DNA of 64,000 bases from Brugia malayi (lineage: Eukaryota; Nematoda; Chromadorea; Rhabditida; Onchocercidae), in contig NW_025062478.1 of NCBI RefSeq assembly GCF_000002995.4, positions 6,796,001 through 6,860,000 of the forward strand. Direction: 5' to 3'. This document shows, piece after piece, positions 30,369 to 43,500 of this stretch. Every line of letters begins with the position of its first letter. Position 1 is the first letter of the stretch. Below the pieces are notes generated by a model. The model saw only the letters and a list, made by a program, of their open reading frames with translations, was not told where the DNA came from and did no database searches. The position numbers were made by a program, and so were the translations under genes.

Positions 30369-31752
30369 TTAAAAAAAGTTCAGATCTTTGTTTGTGGCAA
30401 CAGTGCATTGAAAAGTACTATAAATGAGAATTAAAGAGCTTGCGAGATTGAATGTTCGAAAGGGATAAATTGCTTGCAAGTCAGAAATTAAATCGATAAA
30501 TATAAAAACATCAGTTTCCAACTTGCAGTGAATTTTGATTTGATTTCCATTATTGCTGGGTTTGTCGTTGTTAAATGTACATCGTTCATTGCAAACTGAA
30601 GTGATAATGTATAACAAAAACGGCATAGTGAATCAAATTTTTGTCTTTTACAATTATTCTGAAACAGTGCTGGCAGAGAAGGATGCAGTCGTGAAATTTA
30701 AAATTTAAAATAAATATCTTTTTCAACCAAAACATTTAAAATTATTTCTCTTTCAAATTCCCATGGTCCGAAATTTTATATTTTTCCACTTTCTCTTGCT
30801 AAACAATTATGGAAACAAGTTGAATAAAAACCAATATCTTGAAAATTTCTTGACCCAAACTATTCATGAAGAAAAATTATCTTAATACCAAAAATTAATC
30901 AAACCGAAAATTACAAACTTACTTTTGTCCACATCTGGTGATGCTTTTTTCAGACAATTAAGCTGGTTTTCAAGCTCTGTAACAAAGAGAAATTGAAAAT
31001 AATTTTAACAAACTTTTCAGTATGTTATACGTACTCTAATCAACATGTTTTAATAATTTTGGCATGATAATGACTTCATTTAAATAATTCATGATTGTTC
31101 TTATTATAGTAAAATGCTTAAATTGAAAATAGTGAAAATGGAAGAGCTGTTTCTAGAAATTCTTTCGAAAATCAATTAACACTGAAAAACAATCACATAA
31201 ATTATGATTTCAAACTTTCTGAAAAGAATTGAGAGGAACTTCTTTTACTTCAGCAAAATAAGAACTGCAAGTAATGATAGCAATTCTGATTTGATTTTGA
31301 ATTGAAATAACCTTCATAAAAATCAATGCAGTGCAGACGATAAAAAGTTGTATAATGATAAAAACGGTATTGATTAGGTGGACTGCATTTTTGGTTACAC
31401 AATGCCGCCGATTCAAGTTTTTCACATATCTAGAAACCACTAAAAACAGAATACCCAAAATTAACTAACTTTATAATAGAATAAACTTCAAAACTTTTAG
31501 TACTTAGAAAAGCTTACAATAAAATTTTTATTAAATAAAAAAATTCTATCTAAACTTGCATTATAATTCAAATTTCATTTAATTTAAATTTCCAATCAGT
31601 CTATCGTTTATATTTGACAAAAAATCATTTGTTTGCAAAGCTAACTTTTTCAAAATTTTCAAATTGAAAAGTAAAGGAACGTTCAAATTTCAGAATCGAT
31701 TTCAAACATTCTTTAAGGCATCTGCTTCCTTCCTCTTCATTCGTCTCCACAT
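30369..31752 (-). CDS. Cysteine-rich nematode protein, possibly CPG4/DUF19-like, partial and tentative
   Basis: Four exons can be joined in phase on the minus strand: 31752-31681, 31439-31216, 30974-30923 and 30595-30369. The first lacks a start, so at least one upstream exon is missing. Readable blocks are SRCLKECLKSILKFE, then RYVKNLNRRHCVTKNAVHL, then LENQLNCLKKASPDVDKICNERC and IKIHCK. The order C-x3-C, later N-C-L, and C-x3-C recalls nematode-only domains of the chondroitin-proteoglycan-4 or DUF19 type (extracellular, disulphide-rich), but this is from memory of the pattern. Acceptors are good (TTATGCAG, CTGTTTTTAG, ATCACTTCAG). The second exon carries a hydrophobic stretch unlike that family, and the third uses the second AG of ACAGAG. 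This could be a decaying gene or a mis-joined model. Confidence 0.35.
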
Positions 31753-33913
31753 CTGCATAATAAATTTTTAATTCATTATGTCGAAAGAAAATTTAAATAT
31801 TGTCTGAAATTTTTACTGCAAATATATGAGATATTATGCGGGATTTTTTCCAGAAACCGAAAATACTAAAACGAAAGAATTCTTTACAAAATTTAAAAAG
31901 AGTCAACCTCTTATTTTAGCAATTAAAACTTATCGAATTTTGACACTACTTAAAAGTTGGCTCATGTTGAATTAATTGGAACATAATTTAAAAATCTTTT
32001 GTTAAATGTAACTTGGAATATCCGAGATTGATGACTAAATTTGAAATGAGATAGGTGAAATTAGTCATATATCATAGAATTAAAAAAATACATGAACAGT
32101 GGATGACAATTTCAAGAACAACTGTGATGATGAAACTGCAACTGATCGTCCCCATTAGAAATGGTAATGATTAGAGCTTGTATTGATCTGATAGCAAATT
32201 TAGGTCGTTTTAACAAACTGATGCTCCTGCTACGAGGTCATCATTAGATGTCCAATTGCAAATAATAGAAGACTCTAATCAATTAATTAATCAATTAAGT
32301 ACTAAAGCCAAAGAATTATTCACTCGTTAATTAGGGAATATTTCAACACATCTATTGAAATGAATACATATGATTACTAAAATTATCAGTGCATTTTTTC
32401 TGTTAATTATAATGTTTCTCATAATGTTATGAATTTTGAATTTTTAAAATTGAAACTAATAAGATCTTGAATCATATTCTAACTTTGATCACCACTAAGA
32501 ACTTTTGGTGAATGATTTAGAGAAACTAAATTAATGAAAAAAATTAATTAAAAAAAAAAAATTAATCTATAAATATGATTGTTCTGCTGTGATATATTTG
32601 GTATTCGTTCTGTTTTTATGCTATGAGTACTCTATATTGAAGGAAATGCAGCGTTCTTTCTGCTGTAGTGTAACTAAGTTAGTATTCAAGGATGAATTGT
32701 TGTCACTGTTGACAGCAGCTTCGTCTCATTGTCTTTTCCATATGTTTTGTTATCACGAGTAAAACAAAAGAAATTTTTTAAGAAACTTAGTAAGTAATGT
32801 GATCAGTGCTTTCTGTTTATCAGTGGGCACGAAATTCATTGTTTACAAAATCTCTTCCATATAAAAGATTGTTGTACCTTTTGACAAAAAAGCTTTTAGC
32901 GAGTACTTCTCCTAACTTTGCTTCATATTCACTTCTTTCAACTTTTTCATTTTTTATCTCGCTTATTAATGAATAATTTGAATCTCTAGTTAACATTAAT
33001 ATTCAAGAATTGCATACGATATTGCTCGAATAATTATTTTATACTTCAAAACAATCAAATACATTTTTTGAAATGCCAATAGGATCTGTTGTCCTCTTCA
33101 CATTCAAGTTTTTGCAACTTATTACGCGCCATTATGCATTTTTCTCTGCTTATTGAATTGTAATGAAATTTAATGACTTTGTTAGAATTTAATTAGCATT
33201 TTGTTCACATTTATTGACATACGATTCAATTTTGCAAAGAAGTTAGAATGCATTTAAAATATGTTTAATAGAAATGACCTTAACTTATTGTCTTCTACTG
33301 TGATCTTTCCACTGTTGAAAAGCCATTTTAGACTAGCTTTGATCCAACAAAAAAACATTTCGAAAACTGATTGACAGGAATGGAAAATGTATTGCTAGTA
33401 CGGAAGGCATACTGTAAGAAGTAAATAGAAGAGATTGAAAAATTTGAATCAAAAGAGCATCAAATAAAATGCGCCTTAAAGTTTAGGACCACCAAGAAAC
33501 AGCGATGCTTTAGCTCAATTGTAATATGAATAGGCAAGCAGACCTTTTTGGTTGGAAATTAAATATACAAAGAGACAAACGAGAAAATTCGCTGTTTAAA
33601 CTTTTATCCAACAGCATTTCAACGTACTTTCTTTGTGCTGTATTTTGGAGTGACATTATTATTTTTTAAATTTAACTAATTAAGGCATAATTTTGATTGA
33701 GTTTATTTGGACACAAATCTTTTGGGAGTTTTCTTGCATTATTACGTTGCGAATTGAAATTGTTTTGCTGTGTGTTTCTTTTTTTCCTCTTTCAATCCGT
33801 TTACCTTTGATTCTAATTAGAATCAAAGGAAATGGTTTATTTTTAATGTTAGCCACTACAACTAAAACAATAAACTAGTTTTTGGTTTTCAATGTATGTC
33901 CAGTTTATAGGAA
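31753..33913. other. Intergenic region upstream of the DM-domain gene
   Basis: AT-rich. A first exon of the tentative cysteine-rich gene should lie in the left part but was not found. A perfect 26-bp palindrome (CCTTTGATTCTAATTAGAAT and on) lies at 33804-33829, about 85 bp before the DM-gene start. Nothing else is supported. Confidence 0.45.
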
Positions 33914-36246
33914 ATGTCTAAAGAAGAGAACTGTAAGCGATATTTTGCCATAAGTAAAAAAATGCCCAAAGGTTAGTGTAATTTTAATAGAATTTCCGAC
34001 AGTTCGTATAATAACCATTTCAGAACTTTTAAGTTGTTTATATATTTTTGAAAGTGAAAGTTAAGTTATAACTTCGAGTGGACACATCCCAGAAAATAAT
34101 GATGTAAAATAAAAAGGAAAACGATTTAGATGTGAAACGCCATTGCGGAATTTGTCGACAGCACGGAATGCTAGTGGAAACACGTGGCCATCACTGCAAT
34201 CGGAAGAACTGTAACTGCTCAAAAGTAAGACATAAAAACGCGATAACCGACTTTGAGTAGCCGGGATCAGTTGGACTTTTAAAAATTACTCTCGAATTCA
34301 CTACGGCTTAACTCCTTTTTTCTTTTGTAAATAAATAAAAAATAAAAACACTTTTATATAAGCTGAAAATAAAGAATTAATTTTACTCAGCATGAAATCT
34401 AGGCAATTTATGATTTATATCAACATAAAAACAACTATTCATCTACGTGTTGCAGTGCTTACTGATACGTCAACGTCGACAAATTATGAGCACGCAGATC
34501 CGTATACGCCGTGCGCAAGATAAAATATTTCAGCGTACTTCGCAACTAACTCAAGCAACTATTACTCCGCAAAATTATTTTAATGAAAATGATCCGGCAG
34601 TAAGTTTATTTGCGTAGTGAATCAGTAGTGCAAACAACTGATTCTATACGAGTTTGAAAAATTAAAAATTGAATTTCAATGTTTTAAAGTAAATGATCTT
34701 CGCCTTTAAATTCCTTTTTTTGGGCAATTAGATTTTTGATTGACCGTTCTTTTCCAAGTTATGAAAGTGATTTTATCAGTATTTGGAAATAAAGATTTTC
34801 TATTCAGATAAAACGAATTATGATAACAAAGAAAAAATCTTCGACTATATCACTTATTAATTTTAGTCTATTCTTAAGATATTTCAGATATACCACTTTA
34901 GAAAAGTAACTAAAACAAGTACCGCAACCCAAAATCAATGCTACATTTGTCAAAAATGCAAAAATCATGGTGTTTTGGTTTGGAAAAAAGTATGTTATTT
35001 AATGATTTGCAAAACTTTTTAGATTTTATAGGTTTCCAGATAAATTTCTGAATAAATTGAACTTGAAATTGTGTTTCGAATGACCATTTTTTAAATTCTT
35101 GTAGAGACAATGAATATGCTGAATAAAAGATGAATTTAGGAACACAAGAGACATTGTTTATATGCTAATTGTGCGTGTGATCAATGTGAATTGATCGAAA
35201 AGAGGCGAAAATTAGATCAAATTTTGAAAGCCTCAAAACTTAGATCTAACGAACACAAAAAAGAACGAAAAACTCGTAAGCAACACTTTGTTCATTCAAT
35301 TTCACAATTGTTTTAAAATATTGTGAAGATTAATCTGATATCATCGAAAGGAGTTAGTCTGATTTACTGTGCAATTACATGGTGCTCAATTGGTGCTTAG
35401 TTAGAAAAAACAAAATTCTTTTAGTAATATATGCAGCTTGGAATCTTTTCGATTATTTATATATATATATAACGAGAGAGAGAGGGAAAGGGAGAGGGAG
35501 AGAGAGAGACTAATCATTCATTCATTTGGGATTCGTAGATGTGCCAATATCAGTGAATTCATTCACTAATTCAAATATGCTATCGATATTTACTAATCTG
35601 GACAAGAAGTTGGTAAAACAAATTTATGACCAAGATTTCGCTGAAATACCTATTCCCATTCCTGAGATGGACTTGTCATCTTATACGGTGAGCTAATTAT
35701 TTAGTAAAAGTTAATAATTATTCTCAATGAAGTAATTTGTTTGTTCAAAATATTGATGAGAGCTATTATGTAGGAAAACTTTTTCAATTGATTTTTTCTT
35801 TCAATTTCAAATTGATTTTTTTCAAAGTGGACTTTTCAATTTTAAAGTAATTATATGAACCTTAATCCGATAAAGCCTTCCGGATTTAGTCAATTTTAAC
35901 CAAAGACTTATTGAATATGCATAAAATTGTTGTAGTTTCAAAGATTTACAAACTGTTCCTAAATGGAAATACGTCTGATTAATCACTGATTAATATTCAG
36001 CTGTTGACAGCGAGATCCGAACTTTCGGCTGAAACGAATATATCGCTGGCAACCTTCGATGAATCTAAAAAATCAGATGCAGTTTCATCTAATGGCTTAG
36101 TATATCCGATACCACTGAGACCCCAGTCTCTTTTATTACCCATTACTGCTGTAAATGTGCCAACAGTCTGCAGTTCGTATAATCCAGCTGATGCAGCAGT
36201 TCTGCATACTCTTGCAATAATGCAATTTGCGCTCGGCATTCTTTAA
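33914..36246 (+). CDS. Two-DM-domain transcription factor, MAB-3/DMD-3-like
   Basis: Seven exons (33914-33971, 34130-34224, 34456-34599, 34888-34989, 35140-35275, 35539-35687, 36001-36246) join in phase to 309 aa. DM domains are zinc-binding minor-groove DNA-binding modules of Doublesex/MAB-3 factors that direct sex-specific development. DM1 (about residues 23-72) reads HCGICRQHGMLVETRGHHC, then KNCNCSKC and RQRRQIMSTQIRIRRAQ. DM2 (about 118-158) reads CYICQKCKNHGVLVWKKEHK, then RHCLYANCACDQCELIEKRR. Two DM domains in one short protein is the architecture of C. elegans MAB-3 (about 290 aa) and DMD-3. The C-terminal third is Ser/Pro-rich, without a recognised motif. The ATG lies 3 nt after a GTTTATAG acceptor. 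DM1 is two residues shorter than usual between GH and the next Cys; the choice between MAB-3 and DMD-3 orthology is open. Confidence 0.9.
35459..35511. repeat. AT/GA-rich simple repeat in DM-gene intron
   Basis: A short (TA)n tract runs directly into a GAGAGAGAGGGAAAGGGAGA-type purine tract inside the fifth intron of the DM-domain gene. It is low complexity and non-coding. Confidence 0.9.
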
Positions 36247-37573
36247 TCCTTCTTGCTTACATCTAAGACCAATGCTAATAATACTGCAATATGTAAAATC
36301 CAGCGTAATATGTATTTTTGGAATTTTCCGCCTCACATGCAATACAGTCTTTTAAAAACAATATTATGAACAATCACTGAAGTGATAGTAATGCTTCATT
36401 TAATATCCCTCCTAAATTTTCAAAACAAACAAAATTTAAATGAAAACTTCTTTTTTCAATTTGTCATTGAAATCTCTCATTAAGGATGATCCATTGCAGT
36501 TTAGAATCATGTATCTCTAAATAAATAAAATCAATGAAAAAAATAAAAATTTTCGTAATTTTTATCCGAAAAATTGTAAATTGTTAAAAATTGTTATTTT
36601 GGCTGTAAAAGGTGGAAAGAATGCTAAAAAATTATGAAAATTTCTTCTCAGTTTGAACTGATAACAATTCCATCATGAAAATCAATGAATTTCTGGAAAT
36701 TTGAATATGGAAATTTTTTGAAAGTAGAATTTTTTTTAAACCTAAACCATCATTTGGTCGTTTCCTCTTTCAGTTCGATTTATAATATGGAAATTTTTTG
36801 AAAGTAGAATTTTTTTTAAACCTAAACCATCATTTGGTCGTTTCCTCTTTCAGTTCGATTTATTCTAAATCTTTCGTGTCCGCAAGTCTAGTCATTAAGA
36901 CGTTTTATTGTCAAACGATTCTACGACTAGTCCATTTTGATTGTTATTTTTTTAATATTTTAGATTAGTTTTATATAAATGGCTTCTTTACCTATCATCA
37001 ATGAATAATTGTAATATACCAGCCTTATTATCAACTACTGTGCTTTGATATTTTATTTTCAAAAGTTTTTAAAAATCAATTTCTTTATTTGTAAGCCTAT
37101 TTTCATTTCATGAAAGTTCAGTCTGCTTCATTCACACGCTAATTTGAAGAAATGTAACTTTTCTATCTTTGTTATACCTAATAGCAACTTGCAAATAAAT
37201 TTTTATTAAGGCCAAAATTAAAATTTAAGCTTTATTAGTGCTGGAAAATGTTGATTTTATGAGGGTCCAAGAAACGAAATAATACGATGACGGAATGATT
37301 TCTAAATAAGCAAATGAAGAAGCTGAAAAGGAATCTGCTAGAAGAAAATGAACTTTGGAAAGTAACTTTAACTGCCTATCTAGTAATATCTTCTTCATTT
37401 GCTTAACACTTGCCTACAATTTCTCAGTTCCTATCTGTCTGCTTCGTACCATTTATCCTTTCTTCAACTGAATGACGTCGTAACATTTTTATATCTTAGA
37501 AATGTTTCATGCTAACCTTTAAAACTATCAATAAATGATTAATACTAATATGTAGTTGTGTGAAGAACGAAAC
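36247..37573. other. Intergenic region between DM-domain gene and ferlin
   Basis: Holds the 3' UTR of the DM gene (AATAAA-like run near 36519-36530), an exact 80-bp tandem duplication (36704-36863) and the presumed ferlin promoter. A TATATCTTAG acceptor (37498) and an ATATGTAG acceptor (37555) precede the ferlin start. Confidence 0.55.
36704..36863. repeat. Exact 80-bp tandem duplication (2 copies)
   Basis: Copy 1 spans 36704-36783 and copy 2 spans 36784-36863. Both start AATATGGAAATTTTTTGAAA and end TTTCAGTTCGATTTAT, with no visible difference. It is either a very recent duplication or an assembly artefact. Confidence 0.95.
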
Positions 37574-40500
37574 ATGAGTAGCGAAGAAGGTGATTACGAT
37601 GAAGCTGCAAACTTAAAAGGTGTGGAAAAAATAAAGAAAAAAGGAGGCCGTGGACGAATATTATCAAAACTTCGGGAAGTTAGTCGACATATAAAGTCAC
37701 GTATTTCACGTGATCGGTCAATATCATCATCATCACAATCAACGGAATATAATGAAAACAGCAAATCGAAGGACATTAAAACTGAGCTAGCTGAAAGTGA
37801 ATTCACCGAAACACCGATGCAAACCACGGAAGCAGTTTCGTCGGATCAAGAGCTGGTCAGTCTTTATATGTGCTTACATGCTATACAAGTCTCTAACTTC
37901 ATACGTAAAGTCGGCTTTATTATTATTATTTTTTGGCCTTTCAAGCAAGCGCCAGACATATTTGTAAAGATGATTCAAAAATTATAAACTTACTAAAAGC
38001 TAGATTAAAAAAAATCAGAAAAGTGAAAACCAGCATTGAAGTTGCAGTACGTGTATCTCTATATGCTTTTCATGATCTTATAAGGTATCCGAAACAACCA
38101 GTTCAACGGATAATTCGCGTCACACTATTGCATTGCGTAAGAAACGAAGAGTTGCTGTTGTTCAACAAATGACTGAGATGGAAGATGAGACGGAAGATCT
38201 TGATGTGTTGCAGTCTTTCACTGTAAGCTTCAAACCTTTATTGAATTAATCGTTACTTTTTTTAGAATTGACTGAACTTTCAAGAATCTTAAACTTCAAC
38301 GACTGAAAAAAGACAAATTTTATTTCAGGTACGACTATATATATTTGAAGCCCGTGAACTTTATGGAAATAATTTAAATCCTTTGCTCCGCGTGATCTTA
38401 GATGGTCGTTGTCGTTCTAGTCTATCACAGCATAGTACAAATTCACCACGTTGGAATGACTCTCTCTCTTTCACGGTCCAAAAGTCTCTCCAAGATATGA
38501 TGCGAACATGTTTGGAATTCAGAGTTTGTATCAGCTCTTTTGTAAAGTTTCCTGTATTTCAAGATCTGATAAAGAAAAACCGTTTGTGACGTATTATATG
38601 CCTTATCCTAAAGCCAAACAAAAGGAGAAGTTCATTATGATCGACCATTTACATGTCGCATTCCCTTTTCGGGAATTTGAAAGAATTTTTCAGAATATAT
38701 GAAAGTATCTCTTTCATACTGATGATAAAACAATTAAAAAACATATATCCATACGTTTTACCTCTATGGTTACTCTAATTAAATCTATAAAACTATTAAT
38801 GCAAAATTTTGGGATAGGTTTACAATGCTCGACAACTTGCAAGTGATACATTGATCGGAGGATTTAAATGCGAGCTAGGATACATTTACAAATCAGAACG
38901 ACACTTGCTTCAAGAAAAATGGCTTGTTTTAAGAGCTGACTATCAAGAGATTGAAGCAACTGGAGAAACTGATCAAATTGCTTCTTCCGATATACGTGGC
39001 TTTCTGAAGGTTCTAAATTTCAATTTGAAGTATTAATTTTTGGAAATCCATGCAAAAAATATTGTAAAGTGCCATGGAGTTTTCTGGCCAACATTTAATT
39101 CAATTCTTCTCTTTTTAAAAAGATTAAAGACCTACTGAACAATAAATGTCATAATCTCTGTTAAATTCCTACATAACTTTTAATATTTTCTTTAATTTGC
39201 TCGACATTAAAATTCATTCATTATGTGTTTAAAAGGTATCGATGAATGTACGTCGAAGCCTTGATCCAACACCGGCACCATCGTTACGCAGTATGGTGAC
39301 ACATGACGACGAGGACATTTTGTTCTCCGGTTCATTAATGCAGTATACCATGCTGGTAATTATGTAGTTGAAAATTATAGAAACGTAGGAAAGAATGTGA
39401 CTTAATAAGACAAAAATGTTTCAGACATTAAATAGTGCATTTATAATTAAATTTAAGCTCAATGAGTCGAACGTTACAGTTATTCATTTCCAGGTAAGAA
39501 TTTTTCAATTGTGCCAAATAGCTGATCATTTGCGAATACACAACAATGATGTTGCGAAGCTCGCTGTCCAAGTACAGGTGTACAGAGTTACCTTTCAAAA
39601 ATAAAGTGTATATTTTTGATTTAAAAAAAAAAAATTATGAATTAAATTTTTTAGATTGGAAAAGAACGTGAAATGACACACGTTTTGCCAGCTCTTTATG
39701 AAGTGGTTGATTTTAACGAGGAAATCATGCTTCCCGTGGTTTGGCCAACCGTTGTTAAATATGTTCGTTAGTCATTTTTTCAAATTAAACACCTGAAGGA
39801 AAAAATAAGAGTGAAATATTACTTTTGTTATGGAATAAGTCCTTGAAAAGTGAGAAAGTGCAAACATGTCACAAACTATTTTGCAAATTTTGCTTGAGTC
39901 ACAACAAAAAATTTATTTTAGATATCATTTCGTATTATTCTCGTTTATCAGACAAAAATTCGCAAAAAGAATGCGGAGAAAATACTGGCTACTGCCCACT
40001 TAAATTTATCTGATATCTGTCAATCGGGATATGTGAATGCAATAGCAAACGGTCAATCTACCTCTGATAATCAAGGGTTCATTTTTATATTCAAGACTAA
40101 GTACCAAAAATAATAACCAGGAATAAGCTAAATGGTAATTTCTTTATCGTGCCACCTTTTATAGTTTTTTGCCAGTATTTGGTCCATCGTATATAAGCTT
40201 TTATGCTTCAACTGAACAAGAAATATCGAGAAAAGTAGAGAAAGCAATACGAGAAGGAAGACGACCAGGCGACTGGTATTAATTAATTCGTTCTTGTTAA
40301 CAAATTTCCTATTTGCTTGGGACAAAAAATAAAATATCAAATTGCAGTTTTGTTGCTCGTGCGCTTATTGAAGTGATATGTTTGGAGGAAAACTGTGGCC
40401 AAATTTGTCGTGATTTGATAACTCCTGATGTTGTGTTATCGTTAAAACCACAACTACGTACATCAGAATATGTATTATTGTCTACATTTTTTGCTGTAAA

Positions 40501-43500
40501 TATGATTCATCCTAAACTTAAGTAAGTTTCTCGATGAATTTTTTTACTTAATTTTTCCAATATGAATTTGTCATTTGATGAGAAATTTCTGACTTTTGCC
40601 TCAACAGATCCAAAAATGTGCGTTTTTCGTTGAGTATAGGAGAATACGGCAATCGAGCTTACGGAAAGGTACCAAAATGTACGGCACGAACACTTTCGGT
40701 AACTTTTTTCTATTATTTATATTTCTATATCTATGTCTATATTACTGTGTCATATCGAAGATTTTAGAACTTTTTATGGATATTTTAATGTTAAATGAAA
40801 CTCTGACATTAAAATAGCACATTAGAGGACTTTGGAGTAATAAAAAGTTACTTATTGTTAAGGTTATGCCAGCCTTTGCTGAGAAGTACTATGCTATGCC
40901 ATGGGGAAATCACAAGCCTGTTTGTGAAATCCCTTGTGCATGGGAGGATGTTTCGTTTCGAATGAGGCACTCCAATGTTTTGCAGAAGGTACGATAGTTT
41001 GATTTTGTTTTGTCATCGCCTGCTATGTCATTGGATGTTACATGTTCAACTATGTTTAGATAGCCAAGATGCTGTTGCACTCTTCCAGTTTGGCAAAGTT
41101 GAAATCTGATGGTAAAAGAGAAGCTTCTTCAATTATTGTTGATGCTATTGAACAGGCTTGCGATTATTTTGCTAAATTAAGCAAATGGTTTGTCTCTAAA
41201 AATGAAACATTGAATACTTTTGGTTTAATTCCGTTTGTTACTGAAATTAATAGTTACAACCAATCATTTAAATGTTAAAAAGAGATTTCTGCTTACAGCA
41301 TTGAACAAGACTGGGAATCACCGTTATCATCATCGCTTGATCGACATCGTCGTCTCGTTATTATCTCATCCGTTGTCAAAATGATCGAAGATTTTGCCAT
41401 ACTGAAATATGATAAAAAAGACGTGTTTCAGATCAATGAAGTCAATATCTGTTCATTATTACTGCAATCAAAGAGGGCAATTTGATGATTAAATGGCAGT
41501 TTGGGGAACTGTACTCTATGTTACTCCTAGCTATAATTTCTATTTTAATCGAACGATGTATAAATATTAATTAGTTCTGTCTAAATTCCCAGATTGCTTT
41601 GAACGATCTGCGGCAGACCGCTGAACTTTTAATGAAAATTTCAAATGAGCCAGAGATGTCAATTCCGGATGCAATACTTTCAATGTGCGATGGCGACGAA
41701 TTACTTGCATTCGCGCGAATTCCTATTAATGAAGTAATTCTGATTTTATTCAAATTAAATTATCTCGTTCGTAGAGAAGTTATATTCGTACTTTGATAAA
41801 GTTAGCTGAGATAGAAAAAAGGCGGTAGCAAATTTCATTTTATCTAAAATTATTTCATTCTGTTGCGAGTCTCACTTATTACACTGGCCAGTTATTCTTA
41901 AGGCTGATTATTCAAGGACGTAGAGCAGGTCTATGTTTAGGTTTATTATCACAACAAAGACTGCTATCGGGGAATGTTTTGTGGACGTCTGCGAGCAATA
42001 ATACTAAAGTGGCCAAGCCATGATGAGAAGCGGGAAAAAAAGGAGCAAATACCAGCCGTTGTTCATCTTCGCCTGTGGTTTGGAAAAGTAACGGATCGCA
42101 GCAATTGGGATAAAGCAATTAAGCCTGGAGTAGTTCAATATTTTGCAGAAGTTTTCGAAAATCAACGAAGGCATATAAGTGGTCAGTGGATGGAAACTGA
42201 CGGGAAAAAGTTCGATTTATTGAAATTTATGTAAATATAGTTTGATGGTACTGAAATGCTGGAAAGGAACTTTTTTGCCAATAAAAGCAAAAAGAATAAT
42301 CTCTTAGCAGAATGATTTTAGTGGTGAACCCTACGCTCGATCGGATGAAACGGGAATTATTCGGATGTCTGAAAGCGATATAAAAGTGTCTAACGGATGG
42401 TCTTATAAGGCAAAAGTTTTAAAATATTGACAAGCCGAATTTCTTTTACTAAATTTGGTTAAAACGCAATAATAACCACTCATTAATAATTTAAGGGAGC
42501 ATGGAAAATAATGTTCTGTCATGATATGTGGGTTGGACCCGATGCCGGTTATTCACAATATGAGGATGAAATTTTTGAAGTGCAGGAAAAGCAAGATGAT
42601 ATTTGGACTGATTTGTATTATATAGGTGCATCTGGTAACCGTATTGATAATGCGCGTGACCGAAACGCTCCTCCAGGTGATAATTTTGCGTGTGATAACA
42701 AATATTTTTTTACTCAGTAAATAAATATTGCTTTGACACTTAATTTCACTCAACTTGAACTGACAGGGAAAAAAAATCTGTGATAAATTTAACAGATTTG
42801 GTATTGGAGATTAATTTAATTTTAAGGATGGCGATGGATTGGTGATTGGACGATTGATCTATTTTGTGCAGGTGATGCTGAAGGATGGTCTTACTCTTCG
42901 AGTGCAGTTAATTTTGCTAATGATGACGCTGTTATTGACTACAGAGAGAGGTTAATGAATTTACTTTTGTGACTTATTAAATAGTTAGTTTTCATAACCT
43001 CGTAATTTATTCAAATCCAGTGAGTAACTAACTGGATTAGCAAAGGATTAAAATGACTAAATGAACTCCTTCAGAGAAGGACATAAATTTCGACGTCGAC
43101 GTTGGTGGCGTATGAGGACTCTCGGGTCAGGCACAAAAGATATTTTTGAAAATATTGATGCTTTACGAAGAAGTATTGATCCTGAATTATGGGAGGTTAT
43201 GTCTTTTTCATAAATATAATTTGTTTTTATCAGGCACATCCACTGATGATATTTCCTTTATAGTATGCGAGTGATTTCCGTGAACCAGTACATGTGCAAA
43301 AGATGCCTGATGACAAGTACCGCCGTAGGCGATATGTTCGTGAAATGGTATTCTCGGCTAATCTTAGCCAGAGGTTTACATTTATTAATGTTATGTGTAG
43401 AAAATTCTTTTCCATTGCTTCAGAAGGACAAATAGAAGATTGTCGATATTATTTTACATAATATCGATAAATTTTCAGGAGAAGACTGGCTCTTTATTTG

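Noticed and set aside
33508..33540. TTTAGCTCAATTG resembling a tRNA A box
   Set aside because: No B box follows within tRNA distance and no cloverleaf can be drawn.
37933..38084. Possible extra ferlin exon in the open frame starting near 37933
   Set aside because: No acceptor and donor pair keeps phase with exons 1 and 2, which already join at phase 0.
39416..39493. Upstream extension of ferlin exon 6 (open frame begins about 78 nt earlier)
   Set aside because: A CATTTCCAG acceptor at 39493 gives the exact phase from exon 5. The extension is intron composition.
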